Origin: Bacteroidia bacterium
GTDB lineage: Bacteria > Bacteroidota > Bacteroidia > J057 > JADKCL01
Reading direction: 5' to 3'
Assembly (NCBI GenBank): GCA_020635905.1
Contig: JACJYV010000003.1
Coordinates: 434,001 to 498,000 of the forward strand
DNA length: 64,000 nt
Position numbers and translations under genes: made by a program. The notes under the pieces were generated by a model that was given only the letters and a program-made list of their open reading frames with translations, searched no databases and had not been told where the DNA came from. Every line of letters starts with the position of its first letter. Position 1 is the first letter of the stretch. Positions 52,217-62,104 of this stretch are shown here, piece after piece.

Positions 52217-53164
52217 TTACCTGCAATACTGAATCCGCAACTCCTCTCCCTCAATATCTCCGTAACTTTCTGCCACAGCCAGGTCCTCACATCCGCCTTT
52301 GATATCGCCCAGAGAAATTTTGGCCACCCCACGGCCGTACCAAAGCTTCTGATACTCAGGATATTTGGCAATTGCTGCTGTAAAGGCCTGCAGGGCTTCC
52401 TCATTGCGGTTGAGGTGCTGGAGGGCAATGCCACGGTAAGTCAGACCAGCCAGATAGTCGGGGTCCAGTTCGAGGGATTTTTCAATGTCGGCCAGGGCCT
52501 TTTCGGCCTCGTTGAGGCCGAGCCAGGTGTATCCGCGGTTGACCCAGGTTGATTTGTCCGTAGGATCAATTTCCAGGGCCGTATTAAAATCGGCAATAGC
52601 CCGGCGATTATCGCCCAAAACTGAAAGATAAAAGGCCCGATTGGCCAGCGCAGGCAGGTTTTTGGGATCCAGTTCCAGTACTTTGGAAAAATTATCAACC
52701 GCCTCAATGGGCTGGTCAATGGCGCCCAGGGCAATGCCCAACTGCAAATAAGATTCAACTGGTTTATACTGATACTTCACTGCCATTTCAAAGTCAGAAA
52801 CTGCCGTGTTTTTATCTCCAATGGCCGCATTAAGCAAGCCGCGAAAGAAAAAATCAATCCCCCGAAACTCATAATAATCCTTCCTCTGAGCATATTTTGC
52901 ATCCCCGCTCAGTTCAATGGCCTTGTTCAGATCCGTCATGGCACCCTCAGCATTATCTGTATAAAGCTGACAAATCCCGCGACCTGAATAAGCCTCTTTC
53001 AGGCCGGGATCAGCGTCAAGCAACTGCTGATAAATGACCAGAGCTTCGGCATATTTTTCCTGAGTACGCAAGCCGTCGGCTTGCTCAAGTTTTTGATTCC
53101 CGCCACCACAGGCAGCATACAAAATGGAAAGAAATGTCAGGGCGAGGAATTGAATTTTGGGCAT
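52217..53164 (-). CDS. TPR-repeat lipoprotein
   Basis: ATG at 53164 gives a type II signal peptide (MPKIQFLALTFLSILYAAC; lipobox Cys 19); an ATG six codons upstream is an alternative. 315 residues. About seven tetratricopeptide repeats (GTYxGxAxxxLxxxxxAxxDxxKAxxLxPxx pattern) fill residues 25-290. It is likely an envelope scaffold for protein-protein contacts, as for BamD-like or PilF-like TPR lipoproteins, but no partner is indicated. Monocistronic between two convergent or tandem genes. Confidence 0.85.
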   Translation of the reverse strand: MPKIQFLALTFLSILYAACGGGNQKLEQADGLRTQEKYAEALVIYQQLLDADPGLKEAYSGRGICQLYTDNAEGAMTDLNKAIELSGDAKYAQRKDYYEFRGIDFFFRGLLNAAIGDKNTAVSDFEMAVKYQYKPVESYLQLGIALGAIDQPIEAVDNFSKVLELDPKNLPALANRAFYLSVLGDNRRAIADFNTALEIDPTDKSTWVNRGYTWLGLNEAEKALADIEKSLELDPDYLAGLTYRGIALQHLNRNEEALQAFTAAIAKYPEYQKLWYGRGVAKISLGDIKGGCEDLAVAESYGDIEGEELRIQYCR

Positions 53165-53235
53165 GGAATAATCTCTTTGCATCGAATTTAGGGCTTTTTT
53201 GCAAATTTCCTGCCAAATTTTGCCCTATTTAAAAC

Positions 53236-53820
53236 TCAACCTTCAGCTTCTTCCCGGGCCAGTCGCTCAATTTTCTTCACAAATTCACCCTTGGCAATCG
53301 CATAATCGTGAGGACGCTCCCAATCCTGACTGGAAAGCCGGGCTTTTAGTTCCTGGTACTCGTTGAGGTAGCGGGGATGGCGAATCAGAAAATCCCTGAA
53401 TTGCAAATGGCGCTCCCACCAACTGTTTTGATAGGGCAATAAATGCACCTGATGGGTACGCGTTTCGTTGATCTCATTGGATACAGGCTCATCACGTTGC
53501 ACAATTTCAGGAACCTGACCAGGATATTTTTCAGGATCCACCTTCACAAAAAACCTGCGGTAAGGAATCTCATCCTCATAGGTACGAATGTAGGTATAGC
53601 CCGATCTCACCAGCAAAGGCACCCCCTCGTCAATGCTTTTGCCTTCGGCGAGCCTGACCATGATATCGATCACAGGTTTGGCTGCCAATCCGGGAATCGC
53701 AGTACTGCCAATGTGTTCAATTTCAGGATCATACCCTTGCAAAACCTGCTCCAAAAGGGATTTCTCCTGCAAAAACAGGGATTTCCAGTTTGGGTCATAG
53801 GGCACGATCGTAATTTTCAT
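53236..53820 (-). CDS. GrpB-family (nucleotidyltransferase-like) protein
   Basis: The ATG at 53820 begins MKITIVPYDPNWKSLF; the open frame upstream is not part of the family. 194 residues. The GrpB/UPF0157 pattern is clear: IEHIGSTAIPGLAAKPVIDI (about 39-58), where GST and the acidic strand correspond to the nucleotidyltransferase G(S/T)...D motif, then YRRFFVK and RTHQVHLLPY with conserved His. The family has a nucleotidyltransferase fold; its substrate is not established. It starts one base after the stop of the small acetyltransferase gene (TGATATG), so they are coupled. Confidence 0.9.
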   Translation of the reverse strand: MKITIVPYDPNWKSLFLQEKSLLEQVLQGYDPEIEHIGSTAIPGLAAKPVIDIMVRLAEGKSIDEGVPLLVRSGYTYIRTYEDEIPYRRFFVKVDPEKYPGQVPEIVQRDEPVSNEINETRTHQVHLLPYQNSWWERHLQFRDFLIRHPRYLNEYQELKARLSSQDWERPHDYAIAKGEFVKKIERLAREEAEG

Positions 53821-53821
53821 A

Positions 53822-54115
53822 TCAACTCTGCAAAACATCATCCCATTCAGGCGATAATCGCCTGAAAAGGGCCTTCGCAAAGGGACAAACCGGCAAAATA
53901 GAATAACCTTTGCTGCGGGCAAATTCAACTGACACCTGAACCAGTTTTTTGCCGTAGCCTAACCCGGCAAGCTGATCGCTTACCTCGGTATGCAGAATGA
54001 CCAGGGTGGTATCCTTTCGCCAGGCATAAACGAGTTCTCCAAGTTGCTTATCATTTTGCTCAATCACAAATTTTCCTTCAGGATGCCCTTCGATATGTGT
54101 AATTTTTATTTCCAT
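53822..54115 (-). CDS. Small GNAT-like acetyltransferase (YidJ/CG-type)
   Basis: ATG at 54115 (the longer frame begins outside the domain). 97 residues covering one compact GNAT-like fold of the family typified by human GNAT-like CG proteins and YjdJ: GELVYAW, ILHTEVSDQLAGLGYGKKLV (acyl-CoA loop GLGYGKK) and YSILPVCPFAKALFRR. Cytoplasmic; acceptor unknown. Coupled to the GrpB-family gene downstream and divergent from lhr (92 bp). Confidence 0.88.
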   Translation of the reverse strand: MEIKITHIEGHPEGKFVIEQNDKQLGELVYAWRKDTTLVILHTEVSDQLAGLGYGKKLVQVSVEFARSKGYSILPVCPFAKALFRRLSPEWDDVLQS

Positions 54116-54207
54116 GATAATTCTAAACTGCTGAAACCGTTTTGAGTTTAAAAATGGATTCCCCAAATATGTTTCTGAATCCGTATCTTGAATAAAATTT
54201 ACAAAAA

Positions 54208-57200
54208 TTGTCTTTCTCTTCCTTCCATCCCCTGGTCGAAAAGTGGTTTCGCGCCACCTTCGAAGTCCCGACCGAAATTCAGTCGCGGGCCTGGCCGTCC
54301 ATTAAAGCGGGAAAACATACCCTGATTGCGGCTCCCACAGGCTCAGGCAAGACCCTGGCTGCCTTCATGTCTGCGATTGACGATCTGGTCCGTCAGGGTC
54401 TGGAAGGAAATCTCCAGCCTGGAGTTCAAGTGGTTTATATATCCCCTCTGAAAGCCCTCAGCAACGACATAGAGCGCAATCTGCGCCTTCCCCTGGAAGG
54501 CATTCGCAAAGCCCTGAAAAGTGAAGGACATCAGCTCCCTGAAGTCAAAGCCGCGGTAAGGACGGGTGATACGCCTTCGGCCCTGCGCACCAAAATGCAA
54601 AAAGAGCCGCCCCATATTCTGGTGACCACCCCCGAATCGCTTTACCTGCTGCTGACCAGCGAAGGCGGTCGCCAACTTCTGCAAGGCGTTCACACCCTGA
54701 TTCTGGATGAAATTCATGCCCTGGTCAACGACAAACGGGGCTCTCATCTTTCCCTTTCCATGGAGCGTCTGGAGGCCCTCAAAGAGGGAAAATTGCAGCG
54801 AATCGGCCTGTCTGCCACCCAAAAGCCCATTGAACAGGTAGCCAGCTTTCTGGTGGGTGAAGGAAATAAAAATGAACAGGGGGAATCTGACTGTGTGATC
54901 CTGGATGGGGGCCACAAGCGCAACATTGACCTCGCCATTGAAATCCCCAAATCAGAACTTACCGCGGTAATGGCGGCTGAAGTTTGGGGGGAAGTTTATG
55001 AACGGCTGGAAGAATTGATTCAGACCCACCGCACCACCCTCATCTTTGTGAATACCCGCCGCATGGCCGAGCGCTTGGCGCATAATTTGGGAGAACGGCT
55101 GGGCGAAGAAGCAATTCGGGCCCACCATGGCTCCATGTCCAAAGAAAGGAGGTTCAGCGCAGAATCCTCTCTCAAAGAAGGCAGTCTGCGTTGTCTGGTG
55201 GCCACGGCTTCCATGGAACTGGGCATTGACATTGGCTCAGTGGATTTGGTTTGTCAATTGGGCTCTCCGCGGTCTATTGCGGCTTTTTTGCAGCGGGTGG
55301 GACGCTCAGGACACAGTGTGAAGGGAACTCCCAGAGGGCGACTTTTTCCCATGACCCGCGACGATCTGGTGGAATGCGCCGCCATTTTTGATGCCATTCG
55401 CCGCAGCGAACTCGATCGCATAGTGATGCCTGAAAAGCCGCTTGATATTCTGGCTCAGCAAATTGTGGCTGAGGTGGCCAACCGCGAATGGCCTGAAGCT
55501 GATTTGTACCAATTATTTAAAAATGCATTTCCCTACCGCGACCTGACCCGCAAGGAATTTGATGAAGTGGTGGAAATGATTTCAGACGGATTTACCACCC
55601 GGCGGGGCCGCAGGGGCGCTTACCTGCACCACGATCAGATCAACGGATTGCTAAAAAGCCGCAAGGGAGCCCGCCTGACCGCCCTTTTGAACGGAGGAGC
55701 CATTCCCGACAATTTCAATTTTGATGTGATTCTGGACCCGGGAGAAATTCATGTAGGGAATCTGGACGAAGATTTTTCCATTGAAAGTATGCCCGGGGAT
55801 ATATTCAAATTGGGCAATAACAGTTGGGAAATTCTCAAAGTGGAAGCCGGAAAAGTGCGGGTCGCGGATGCCAAAGGAAAGCCGCCCACCATTCCATTCT
55901 GGTTTGGAGAAGCCCCCGGGCGTACGGAGGAGCTTTCCATGGCTACGGCCCGGCTGCGGGAGGAAGTGGGGAAACGGATCGAAGATCCGGCCGAATGGAT
56001 GGAAAAAACCCAATCCATTGGAAATTCAGCTGACTTTGTGGATGCCTGGGGTAAAAATGCCCTGGATTGGCTCCGCGACGAAGTTGGATTGAGCGATGCC
56101 GCAGCCGTGCAACTGGTACTCTATCTGGCAACCGCGCAGGCTGCTCTGGGAGTCATGCCCAGCCGCGAAACCATTGTACTGGAGCGATTTTTTGACGAGG
56201 CTGGAGATATGCACCTGGTGGTGCATGCACCATTTGGCAGCAGGCTTAACCGTGCCTGGGGCCTGGCCCTTCGCAAGCGTTTTTGCCGCCATTTCAATTT
56301 TGAATTGCAGGCGGCTGCCACGGAGGATGCGATCATCCTTTCCCTGGGTTCAACCCACAGTTTTCCGCTACAGGAAGTTTTCGACTATCTGAATGAGAAA
56401 ATCGTGCGCGAAGTGCTGGTGCAGGCTCTGTTGGATGCACCCATGTTTGGCATACGCTGGCGCTGGAATGCTTCCCGCGCCCTTGCCGTACCCCGCATGC
56501 GTGCGGGGCGAAGGGTTCCCCCCGCCATTCAGCGCATGGATTCTGAAGACCTGGTGGCCCTGGTCTTTCCCGACCAACTGGCTTGTCTGGAACATATTGT
56601 GGGCGACCGGGAAGTGCCCGACCATCCTCTCATCAACCAGACCATCCACGATTGCCTCACCGAGGCCATGGATATCGACCGGCTGGAGGTATTGCTCGAA
56701 CGGATGGGCAAGGGAGAACTTAAACTGGTGGCCCGCGACCTGACCGAACCCTCCCCGCTGGCTCAGGAGATCATCAATGCAAATCCCTACGCATTTCTTG
56801 ACCCTGCGGGTCTGGAAGACCGCCGTACCCATGCCATCCGCAACCGTCGCTGGCTGGACCCGGCTGAGGCCTCAGAACTGGGCAGATTGTCGCCCCTCGC
56901 CATTGCCCAGGTTCGCAAGGAAGCCTGGCCCCTGGTCAGGGATGCAGATGAATTGCACGATGCCCTGATCATGCTCAGTTTTCTGACCCAAAATGAAGGT
57001 TTGGAGGAAAAATGGGACGAATTATTTCTTTCCCTCTGTCAGGAAAACCGGGCGACAGAACTGCTGTTGCCCACAGGCAAAAAAATCAGGGTGGCCGCAG
57101 AGAGATTGCCCCATTTTGAAGCCGTTTTTACGGAATTTTCCAGCCAACCCAAGCTGATTTTGCCTGAAAAACTGCGGCGAAAAGTGTGGGAAAAGGAAGA

Positions 57201-58602
57201 ATCCCTGCTCGAAATCACCCGTGGCCGCCTTGAAGGCCTTGGCCCAATCACAGCTTACCAGCTTGCGGCTGATTTGGGGCTGGATTTGAGTGAGATCCAA
57301 TTTGCCCTGGGTTCTCTGGAAAATCAGGGTTTTGTATTCAGGGGACATTTTTCGGACCCTGATGGGGAAGAGGAATGGTGCGAACGCCGCCTGTTGGCCC
57401 GCATTCATAAGTACACCATTGGCAACCTGCGCAAGGAAATTGAGCCGGTCAGTGCCCAGGATTTCATGCGTTTCCTCTTTCGCTGGCAGCGACTGATTCC
57501 GGGCGACCAGCCCGAAGGTCCCGACGGATTGCGGGGCATTCTGGAAATGCTGGAAGGGTGCGAAGCGCCCGCGGCAGCCTGGGAAAGTGCCATTTTACCC
57601 TCCAGATTGCCAGCATATGACCCGTTCTGGCTGGATGTGCTTTGTCTCTCGGGCCGCCTGGTCTGGGGCAGATTCAGATTGCCCAAAGGAAGCACGGACG
57701 ATGCTCCAAAAGCTGGTCCCATTCGCTCAACTCCCATTACTTTGGTGGGGAGAGAAAATGCAGGTCTGTGGCGGAAACTTGCAGCCAATGAGGGGGAAAT
57801 TCCACCAAATCTCTCAGGAAATGCTGAAAAAGTAAGGCAGGTCATTGAAAAACAGGGCGCTTCTTTCTTTGACGACATCGCCAAAGGTGCGGGTTTGCTC
57901 AAAACCCAGACCGAGGAGGCCCTGGCCGAACTCGCAACCTGGGGCATGGTGACCTCAGACAGCTTTACGGGCCTGCGGGCTCTGCTTACCCCGGCCCAGT
58001 TCCGTCCCAAAATGGACGGAAAGTCCTCTCCCACCCAATCCATTTTCGGCATGGAACATGCCGGCAGATGGACCTTTCCCGGTCCCATGGACGGGGAACC
58101 CGGCGATGAAATCGGTCAGGAGGAACTGATCAAAGTGGCCTGGGTATTGCTAAAGCGCTATGGGGTGGTATTTCGCCGCCTGGCCGACCGGGAGAAAAAC
58201 CTGCCTCCCTGGCGGGATTTGGTGCGGGCCTGCCGCCTGCTGGAAGCTCGTGGACAAATTCGCGGCGGTCGCTTTGTAAACGGGGTTTACGGTGAACAAT
58301 TTGCCCTGAATGAAGCGGTTGGGTTGTTGCGCAAGGAACGCAAAGCTGAAAAAGAAGAATTGCTGGTCTCGATCAGCGCGGCCGATCCCCTCAACCTGCT
58401 CGGCATCCTGACTCCCGATGCGAAAGTACCCGCTTTGACCTCCAACCGCATTCTGTTTCGCGACGGCGAAGCCGTGGCGTTGCTGGAAGGGAAAGAAGTA
58501 AAATTTTTACTCGAAATTGAACCCGCCAAAAAGTGGGAATACCAAAAAGTGCTGGTCACCCAACACATCCCTCCCACCCTGAGAAAATACCTTTCCCGCT
58601 AA
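54208..58602 (+). CDS. lhr: Full-length Lhr DNA helicase
   Basis: The frame is closed four codons upstream and the only usable start is TTG at 54208, giving [14 protein letters not shown], as Lhr N-termini usually begin. 1464 residues. RecA domain 1 has Walker A APTGSGKT (42-49) and DEIH (167-170); RecA domain 2 and a winged helix follow, then the beta-barrel Lhr domain and a long C-terminal extension (about 850-1464). That is the architecture of E. coli Lhr (1538 residues), not the short Lhr-core. Lhr translocates 3'-5' on single-stranded DNA in repair, and the C-terminal part in E. coli has uracil-DNA glycosylase activity. The gene stands alone. Confidence 0.95.
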   Translation: MSFSSFHPLVEKWFRATFEVPTEIQSRAWPSIKAGKHTLIAAPTGSGKTLAAFMSAIDDLVRQGLEGNLQPGVQVVYISPLKALSNDIERNLRLPLEGIRKALKSEGHQLPEVKAAVRTGDTPSALRTKMQKEPPHILVTTPESLYLLLTSEGGRQLLQGVHTLILDEIHALVNDKRGSHLSLSMERLEALKEGKLQRIGLSATQKPIEQVASFLVGEGNKNEQGESDCVILDGGHKRNIDLAIEIPKSELTAVMAAEVWGEVYERLEELIQTHRTTLIFVNTRRMAERLAHNLGERLGEEAIRAHHGSMSKERRFSAESSLKEGSLRCLVATASMELGIDIGSVDLVCQLGSPRSIAAFLQRVGRSGHSVKGTPRGRLFPMTRDDLVECAAIFDAIRRSELDRIVMPEKPLDILAQQIVAEVANREWPEADLYQLFKNAFPYRDLTRKEFDEVVEMISDGFTTRRGRRGAYLHHDQINGLLKSRKGARLTALLNGGAIPDNFNFDVILDPGEIHVGNLDEDFSIESMPGDIFKLGNNSWEILKVEAGKVRVADAKGKPPTIPFWFGEAPGRTEELSMATARLREEVGKRIEDPAEWMEKTQSIGNSADFVDAWGKNALDWLRDEVGLSDAAAVQLVLYLATAQAALGVMPSRETIVLERFFDEAGDMHLVVHAPFGSRLNRAWGLALRKRFCRHFNFELQAAATEDAIILSLGSTHSFPLQEVFDYLNEKIVREVLVQALLDAPMFGIRWRWNASRALAVPRMRAGRRVPPAIQRMDSEDLVALVFPDQLACLEHIVGDREVPDHPLINQTIHDCLTEAMDIDRLEVLLERMGKGELKLVARDLTEPSPLAQEIINANPYAFLDPAGLEDRRTHAIRNRRWLDPAEASELGRLSPLAIAQVRKEAWPLVRDADELHDALIMLSFLTQNEGLEEKWDELFLSLCQENRATELLLPTGKKIRVAAERLPHFEAVFTEFSSQPKLILPEKLRRKVWEKEESLLEITRGRLEGLGPITAYQLAADLGLDLSEIQFALGSLENQGFVFRGHFSDPDGEEEWCERRLLARIHKYTIGNLRKEIEPVSAQDFMRFLFRWQRLIPGDQPEGPDGLRGILEMLEGCEAPAAAWESAILPSRLPAYDPFWLDVLCLSGRLVWGRFRLPKGSTDDAPKAGPIRSTPITLVGRENAGLWRKLAANEGEIPPNLSGNAEKVRQVIEKQGASFFDDIAKGAGLLKTQTEEALAELATWGMVTSDSFTGLRALLTPAQFRPKMDGKSSPTQSIFGMEHAGRWTFPGPMDGEPGDEIGQEELIKVAWVLLKRYGVVFRRLADREKNLPPWRDLVRACRLLEARGQIRGGRFVNGVYGEQFALNEAVGLLRKERKAEKEELLVSISAADPLNLLGILTPDAKVPALTSNRILFRDGEAVALLEGKEVKFLLEIEPAKKWEYQKVLVTQHIPPTLRKYLSR

Positions 58603-58645
58603 AAGGAATCTGATCCAAATCCTCAAAAATTAATAAATTGGGAAG

Positions 58646-59155
58646 ATGGATAAAGTTATTCTGAAAACGCAACGAACCCGCCTGCAGGAAACCAACCTGA
58701 ACGATGCAGCCTTTTATCTGGAATTGCTCAACAGCCCATCCTGGCTGCATTTCATAGGTGACCGCAAGGTCCACAGCCTGGAAGATGCGGAAAATTATAT
58801 CAAAAACAAGATTCGTCCTGGTTATGCCGAACATGGCTTTGGCATGTACACGGTTTATCTGGAGGAGGAAAATATTCCTGTGGGTGTATGTGGGGTGATG
58901 AAAAGGGAAGAACTAGAGCAGGCCGACATTGGGTTTGCCATGCTGCCCGCCTTTGAAGGGCAGGGAATCATTACGGAAACGGCCCTCGCAATCCGGGAAT
59001 ATGCGCGCAATCAACTGGGCATCCATACCCTATGGGGCATCACCACCCACGACAATTTCGCCTCCATGCGGGTCATGGAGAAGTTGGGCATGAAACTGAT
59101 TGGCAATACCAGACTGGATGGTGATTCTGAGGAATTGCTGCTTTTTTCGACTTGA
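58646..59155 (+). CDS. GNAT acetyltransferase (RimJ/RimL type)
   Basis: 169 residues. The family layout RLQETNLNDAAFYLELLNSP (11-30), GFGMYTVYLEEENIPVGVCG and the acetyl-CoA loop in LPAFEGQGIITETA (about 99-112; Q/GxGxxTE type) are followed by NFASMRVMEKLGMKLIG, typical of RimJ/RimL acetyltransferases. Substrate could be a protein N-terminus, an amino-sugar or an antibiotic. Same direction as lhr, 43 bp downstream, possibly co-transcribed. Confidence 0.9.
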   Translation: MDKVILKTQRTRLQETNLNDAAFYLELLNSPSWLHFIGDRKVHSLEDAENYIKNKIRPGYAEHGFGMYTVYLEEENIPVGVCGVMKREELEQADIGFAMLPAFEGQGIITETALAIREYARNQLGIHTLWGITTHDNFASMRVMEKLGMKLIGNTRLDGDSEELLLFST

Positions 59156-59261
59156 ATGAACAGAAATATCAAAAAAAACCAAGCAACTACCTTAAAAGGG
59201 CCATAGAAAAAAATCCCTGAACGACTTTCGAAATAAAATTACCCCAATTTCCCAAAAAAGC

Positions 59262-60050
59262 CTATACTCTCAGAAACCTGCCAATTAAAAGGTCAATGTC
59301 AGACCACGGATTTAAGTCGAAAATTTCTGTTTGAGGAAAATTTTTCTGTTGCCAGATCCGAACCTGGGCAGAATTTTTCATGGCCTGATTCAGATGTGGC
59401 CTGAGGTCAGACCAAAGGTTAGTTCCCTTTTTGGAAAATTGGAGATATCCTTTGATTCGAATATAACCCGCAACACATCTGTCTCCCTGACAATCCTCCT
59501 CCAAATTTGAAGCGCCGCACCTAAGGTACCTGCCTGTTTTATCCTTGCATTCAGATTTTTCAAATGGAATGGTGCAAAATTCAAAATGTAATAAAATCCA
59601 ATGTTCAAATGAAATACTTGAAAAAGCAATTTGCACCCTCTGCCCGTTTATCACATTTTTTGCAAGGTCAAATGCTTCCTTTCTGGCAGGGTGCCCGTCT
59701 TTGTCAAAAACTGCGTAGGCCTCCTCATAAGTTCCCTCCATCAAACCAAGCTGCGCCAATCTGACGTAACGGACAGGATCAGCCGAAAACTCAGCCTCAA
59801 CTTCACCATCAATAATTGAATCCCTTTTCTGTAACGGCCTTTTCTTACGGGCAGATTTATGTGGAATTGATTCTGTAGCAGGTTGGCTTTCTTCCCTTGG
59901 AATGGGGTCAATTTTGATGATGGTTTCATCAAATTCATTCCTGTTATCCCTTACTTCCCTTGCAAGGCCAAAAAAGTAATTGGGTTCAGTAACAGTTCCC
60001 TCGCAAACAATGAGAATGCTTCGTTTAAGGGGCCTGGGTTTTCGCGCCAT
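59262..60050 (-). CDS. rloB: RloB-like Toprim protein of a two-gene defence module
   Basis: 262 residues. The N-terminal Toprim-like core has E17 in LIVCEGTVTEPNYF and the D116/D118 pair in VFDKDGH. The SSISFEHWILLHFE segment (144-157) is the RloB family hallmark (usual form SNPCFELWLLLHF). Between 159 and 192 are five Cys (159, 168, 178, 187, 192), which could bind a metal. RloB proteins pair with RloA ATPases, and related pairs form the abortive-infection system AbiL. It begins six bases after the RloA stop. The likely role is a nuclease triggered by the ATPase; the nuclease activity is inferred from the fold. Confidence 0.85.
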   Translation of the reverse strand: MARKPRPLKRSILIVCEGTVTEPNYFFGLAREVRDNRNEFDETIIKIDPIPREESQPATESIPHKSARKKRPLQKRDSIIDGEVEAEFSADPVRYVRLAQLGLMEGTYEEAYAVFDKDGHPARKEAFDLAKNVINGQRVQIAFSSISFEHWILLHFEFCTIPFEKSECKDKTGRYLRCGASNLEEDCQGDRCVAGYIRIKGYLQFSKKGTNLWSDLRPHLNQAMKNSAQVRIWQQKNFPQTEIFDLNPWSDIDLLIGRFLRV

Positions 60051-60056
60051 AAAACT

Positions 60057-61334
60057 TCAAAAAGCAGGGCTTTTGATATTGGGCTTGGCGCCAAACTTTC
60101 CAGCACTGTACCATTTATCAAAAGGTGTAGTTTCCCGAACGCCTTCGAAATCCTGCAGTGAATAAAAATCTGTTTCGCCCAATTCATTCTTATCTGCAAA
60201 CCAGATTTGATCCTTTCTCAAAAGGCCACTGTCCATCAAATTGGTGTCGTGAGTGGTGAAGATTAATTGGGCATTTCCCGGATTTGTATTTTCATCCTGA
60301 TAAAGTTGAACCAACATGCGGGTCAGGTCAGGATGTAAACTTGCGTCCAGTTCGTCCACAAACAAGGTTCCACCATCTTTCATTTTCAATAATATTAAGC
60401 CTGCCAAAATAAAAAGGGTGTTGGTTCCGTGGGATTCCTTGTCCAGAGGCAGGGAATCCGTCCCAATTAAATTCCCATTTTTATAGACATTATGCAATCC
60501 TGAGACCTGAAACCTGAACTCTCTGACTATCCTTGACTTTTCTTCTTCAGGAAATTCTTTGGGAAAATGATAATCCTCCTCATTCTGTTCAACAATTTGG
60601 ATTCCATTTATTCTTATATCAACTCCCCTGATAATTTCGTCCAACCTTGCATGAAGTTCCTTATTAGCATTCAGACTGGAGGTTACCCATCTTTGCACTA
60701 CCCTTAGGGTAAGGTCACTACACGCATTTACCACCAATATTTTCCTCAACGACACATAAACAGAACTTAAAATTTCATCTGGTTCATCATCACCAAATTT
60801 TGGAAGTAATAACTGGTTGACAAGAACTTTAACTTTTCTGTTTTTGAAGTCATTTCCCATCCTGATGGTTGAAATAGATTCGCCATTTTCGTCTTGTATC
60901 CTGTGATAACATGTCCTTTTGCTACCCTGAGGATAATATTCAAGCAATTCTTCCCAAATTACGGTGGCATCAAATTTTACCTTGTACCTGAATTTTATGT
61001 TATCAAGTCCTATAAAAGTAAGGTCAAATGTAGTGGGTGCAGTTCTAGTTTCTGGATCAAACAAAAAGGGATCATACTCTAAAATATCCTCCCCTGCTCT
61101 TGAAGGGTAACCAAGCATGCGACCAAGGTTATACATTGCCCTCAACAAATTGGATTTTCCAGCAGCATTTGGACCATAAATGGCAGCAATTTTCAGAAGC
61201 CTGACAGGATCACTGTTAGATAAGGGCTGCTCCCAAAAATTCATTTCCTTTGATTTTGAAGGTTCTGCAACCATTGAAAGTACAACCTCTTCTCTGATCG
61301 ACCTGAAATTGGAAACCTTAAATTCAATAATCAT
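60057..61334 (-). CDS. rloA: RloA-like AAA/ABC-type ATPase of a two-gene defence module
   Basis: 425 residues. Walker A is YGPNAAGKSN (53-62). An ABC-type signature-like stretch (KESHGTNTLFILAG) is followed by Walker B FVDELDASLHP and the H-loop IFTTHDTNLM, the order of SMC/OLD-family ATPases (AAA_21). The C-terminal YSAGKFGAKPNI matches the end of RloA proteins. Members of this ATPase class sense phage and activate a Toprim or other effector (AbiL, and by analogy PARIS and Gabija). It is first in a leftward two-gene operon and composition is A+T-richer than flanking genes, suggesting transfer. Confidence 0.88.
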   Translation of the reverse strand: MIIEFKVSNFRSIREEVVLSMVAEPSKSKEMNFWEQPLSNSDPVRLLKIAAIYGPNAAGKSNLLRAMYNLGRMLGYPSRAGEDILEYDPFLFDPETRTAPTTFDLTFIGLDNIKFRYKVKFDATVIWEELLEYYPQGSKRTCYHRIQDENGESISTIRMGNDFKNRKVKVLVNQLLLPKFGDDEPDEILSSVYVSLRKILVVNACSDLTLRVVQRWVTSSLNANKELHARLDEIIRGVDIRINGIQIVEQNEEDYHFPKEFPEEEKSRIVREFRFQVSGLHNVYKNGNLIGTDSLPLDKESHGTNTLFILAGLILLKMKDGGTLFVDELDASLHPDLTRMLVQLYQDENTNPGNAQLIFTTHDTNLMDSGLLRKDQIWFADKNELGETDFYSLQDFEGVRETTPFDKWYSAGKFGAKPNIKSPAF

Positions 61335-61643
61335 GGGGAATTTTTTAAATTTTTGTCAAAAATATACAATATTTACCATTATTACCCACAAAAAACGAGA
61401 GAATTTAGAGTTTATTACAAATAACAATCCAACACCATTGACAAATGCCTTTAACGCAGTCACATTCCTCCCTACCCTGATTTTTAGCTAAAAAACCTTT
61501 GCGAAATCCAGCTTCATAACAAGAATCATTTTTGAATCAGGCATTTTCAAAAAAACAATTTAAAATATATCAAAGCCTGTCAAGTAAAACTGCCTAAATT
61601 GAGGACGAGTCATACAACTCTTCACACTTTAAATTTTCAAAAA
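61335..61643. other. Divergent A+T-rich promoter region
   Basis: 309 bp between the RloA gene and a rightward VOC gene. Strongly A+T-rich, no open frame of interest and no repeat noted. It must contain promoters for both sides. Confidence 0.5.
61357..61364 (-). promoter_or_regulatory. Possible -7 box of the RloA-RloB operon
   Basis: Read leftward, TATTTTTG fits TAnnTTTG, 22 bases before the RloA start codon. A TTG lies upstream at 61391-61389 with a 24-base spacer, slightly long. Confidence 0.35.
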
Positions 61644-62006
61644 ATGTCCGGACTTCGAACTGTCATTTACAACGTACCCGATCTGCAAAAAGGCAAAGAA
61701 TGGTACACCCAGGCCTTCAACACAAAGCCTTATTTTGACCAGCCCTTTTATGTGGGGTTCAATATTGGAGGCTATGAACTTGGGTTGGTACCCGACCCGC
61801 CCGCAGGCGGGCATTATGGAGGCAGTGTGACTGCTTACTGGGCCGTGGAGAATGTAGAAGCAGAATTCAAACGCCTTATTACTTTGGGCGGATCTGAAAT
61901 CGAGCCTCCCAGCAACGTGGGAGGAGAAATTGTGGTGGCCACGGTTGCTGATCTCTGGGGAAATCCCATTGGATTGATCTTTAACCCCGATTTCAAACTG
62001 GATTAA
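61644..62006 (+). CDS. VOC-fold (glyoxalase-like) protein
   Basis: ATG at 61644 (the longer frame starts upstream without family features). 120 residues, a two-module VOC fold: LRTVIYNVPDLQKGKEWYTQ at the start, then YWAVENVEAEFKRLITLGGS and ending LWGNPIGLIFNPDF. The usual metal-ligand positions are Tyr (in VIYNV), Ala/Trp and Asn or Phe, so, as for the VOC protein at 6980, a canonical metal site is not evident. Small-molecule binding is more likely than glyoxalase activity. Same direction as the barrel protein gene. Confidence 0.8.
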   Translation: MSGLRTVIYNVPDLQKGKEWYTQAFNTKPYFDQPFYVGFNIGGYELGLVPDPPAGGHYGGSVTAYWAVENVEAEFKRLITLGGSEIEPPSNVGGEIVVATVADLWGNPIGLIFNPDFKLD

Positions 62007-62104
62007 GAATGGATTTTTGCCCTTGAATGGGTAAGATCAGGTGGAATTATCAATTTTCTTTGGGGAAAAAACCATTAATTTTAAGCCAACAAACCCTTTT
62101 TCCC

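Noticed and set aside
59262..61334. Retron, PARIS or Gabija system
   Set aside because: No reverse transcriptase or retron RNA is next to the pair. The Toprim protein has the RloB hallmark rather than DUF4435 (PARIS) or a UvrD-like partner (Gabija).
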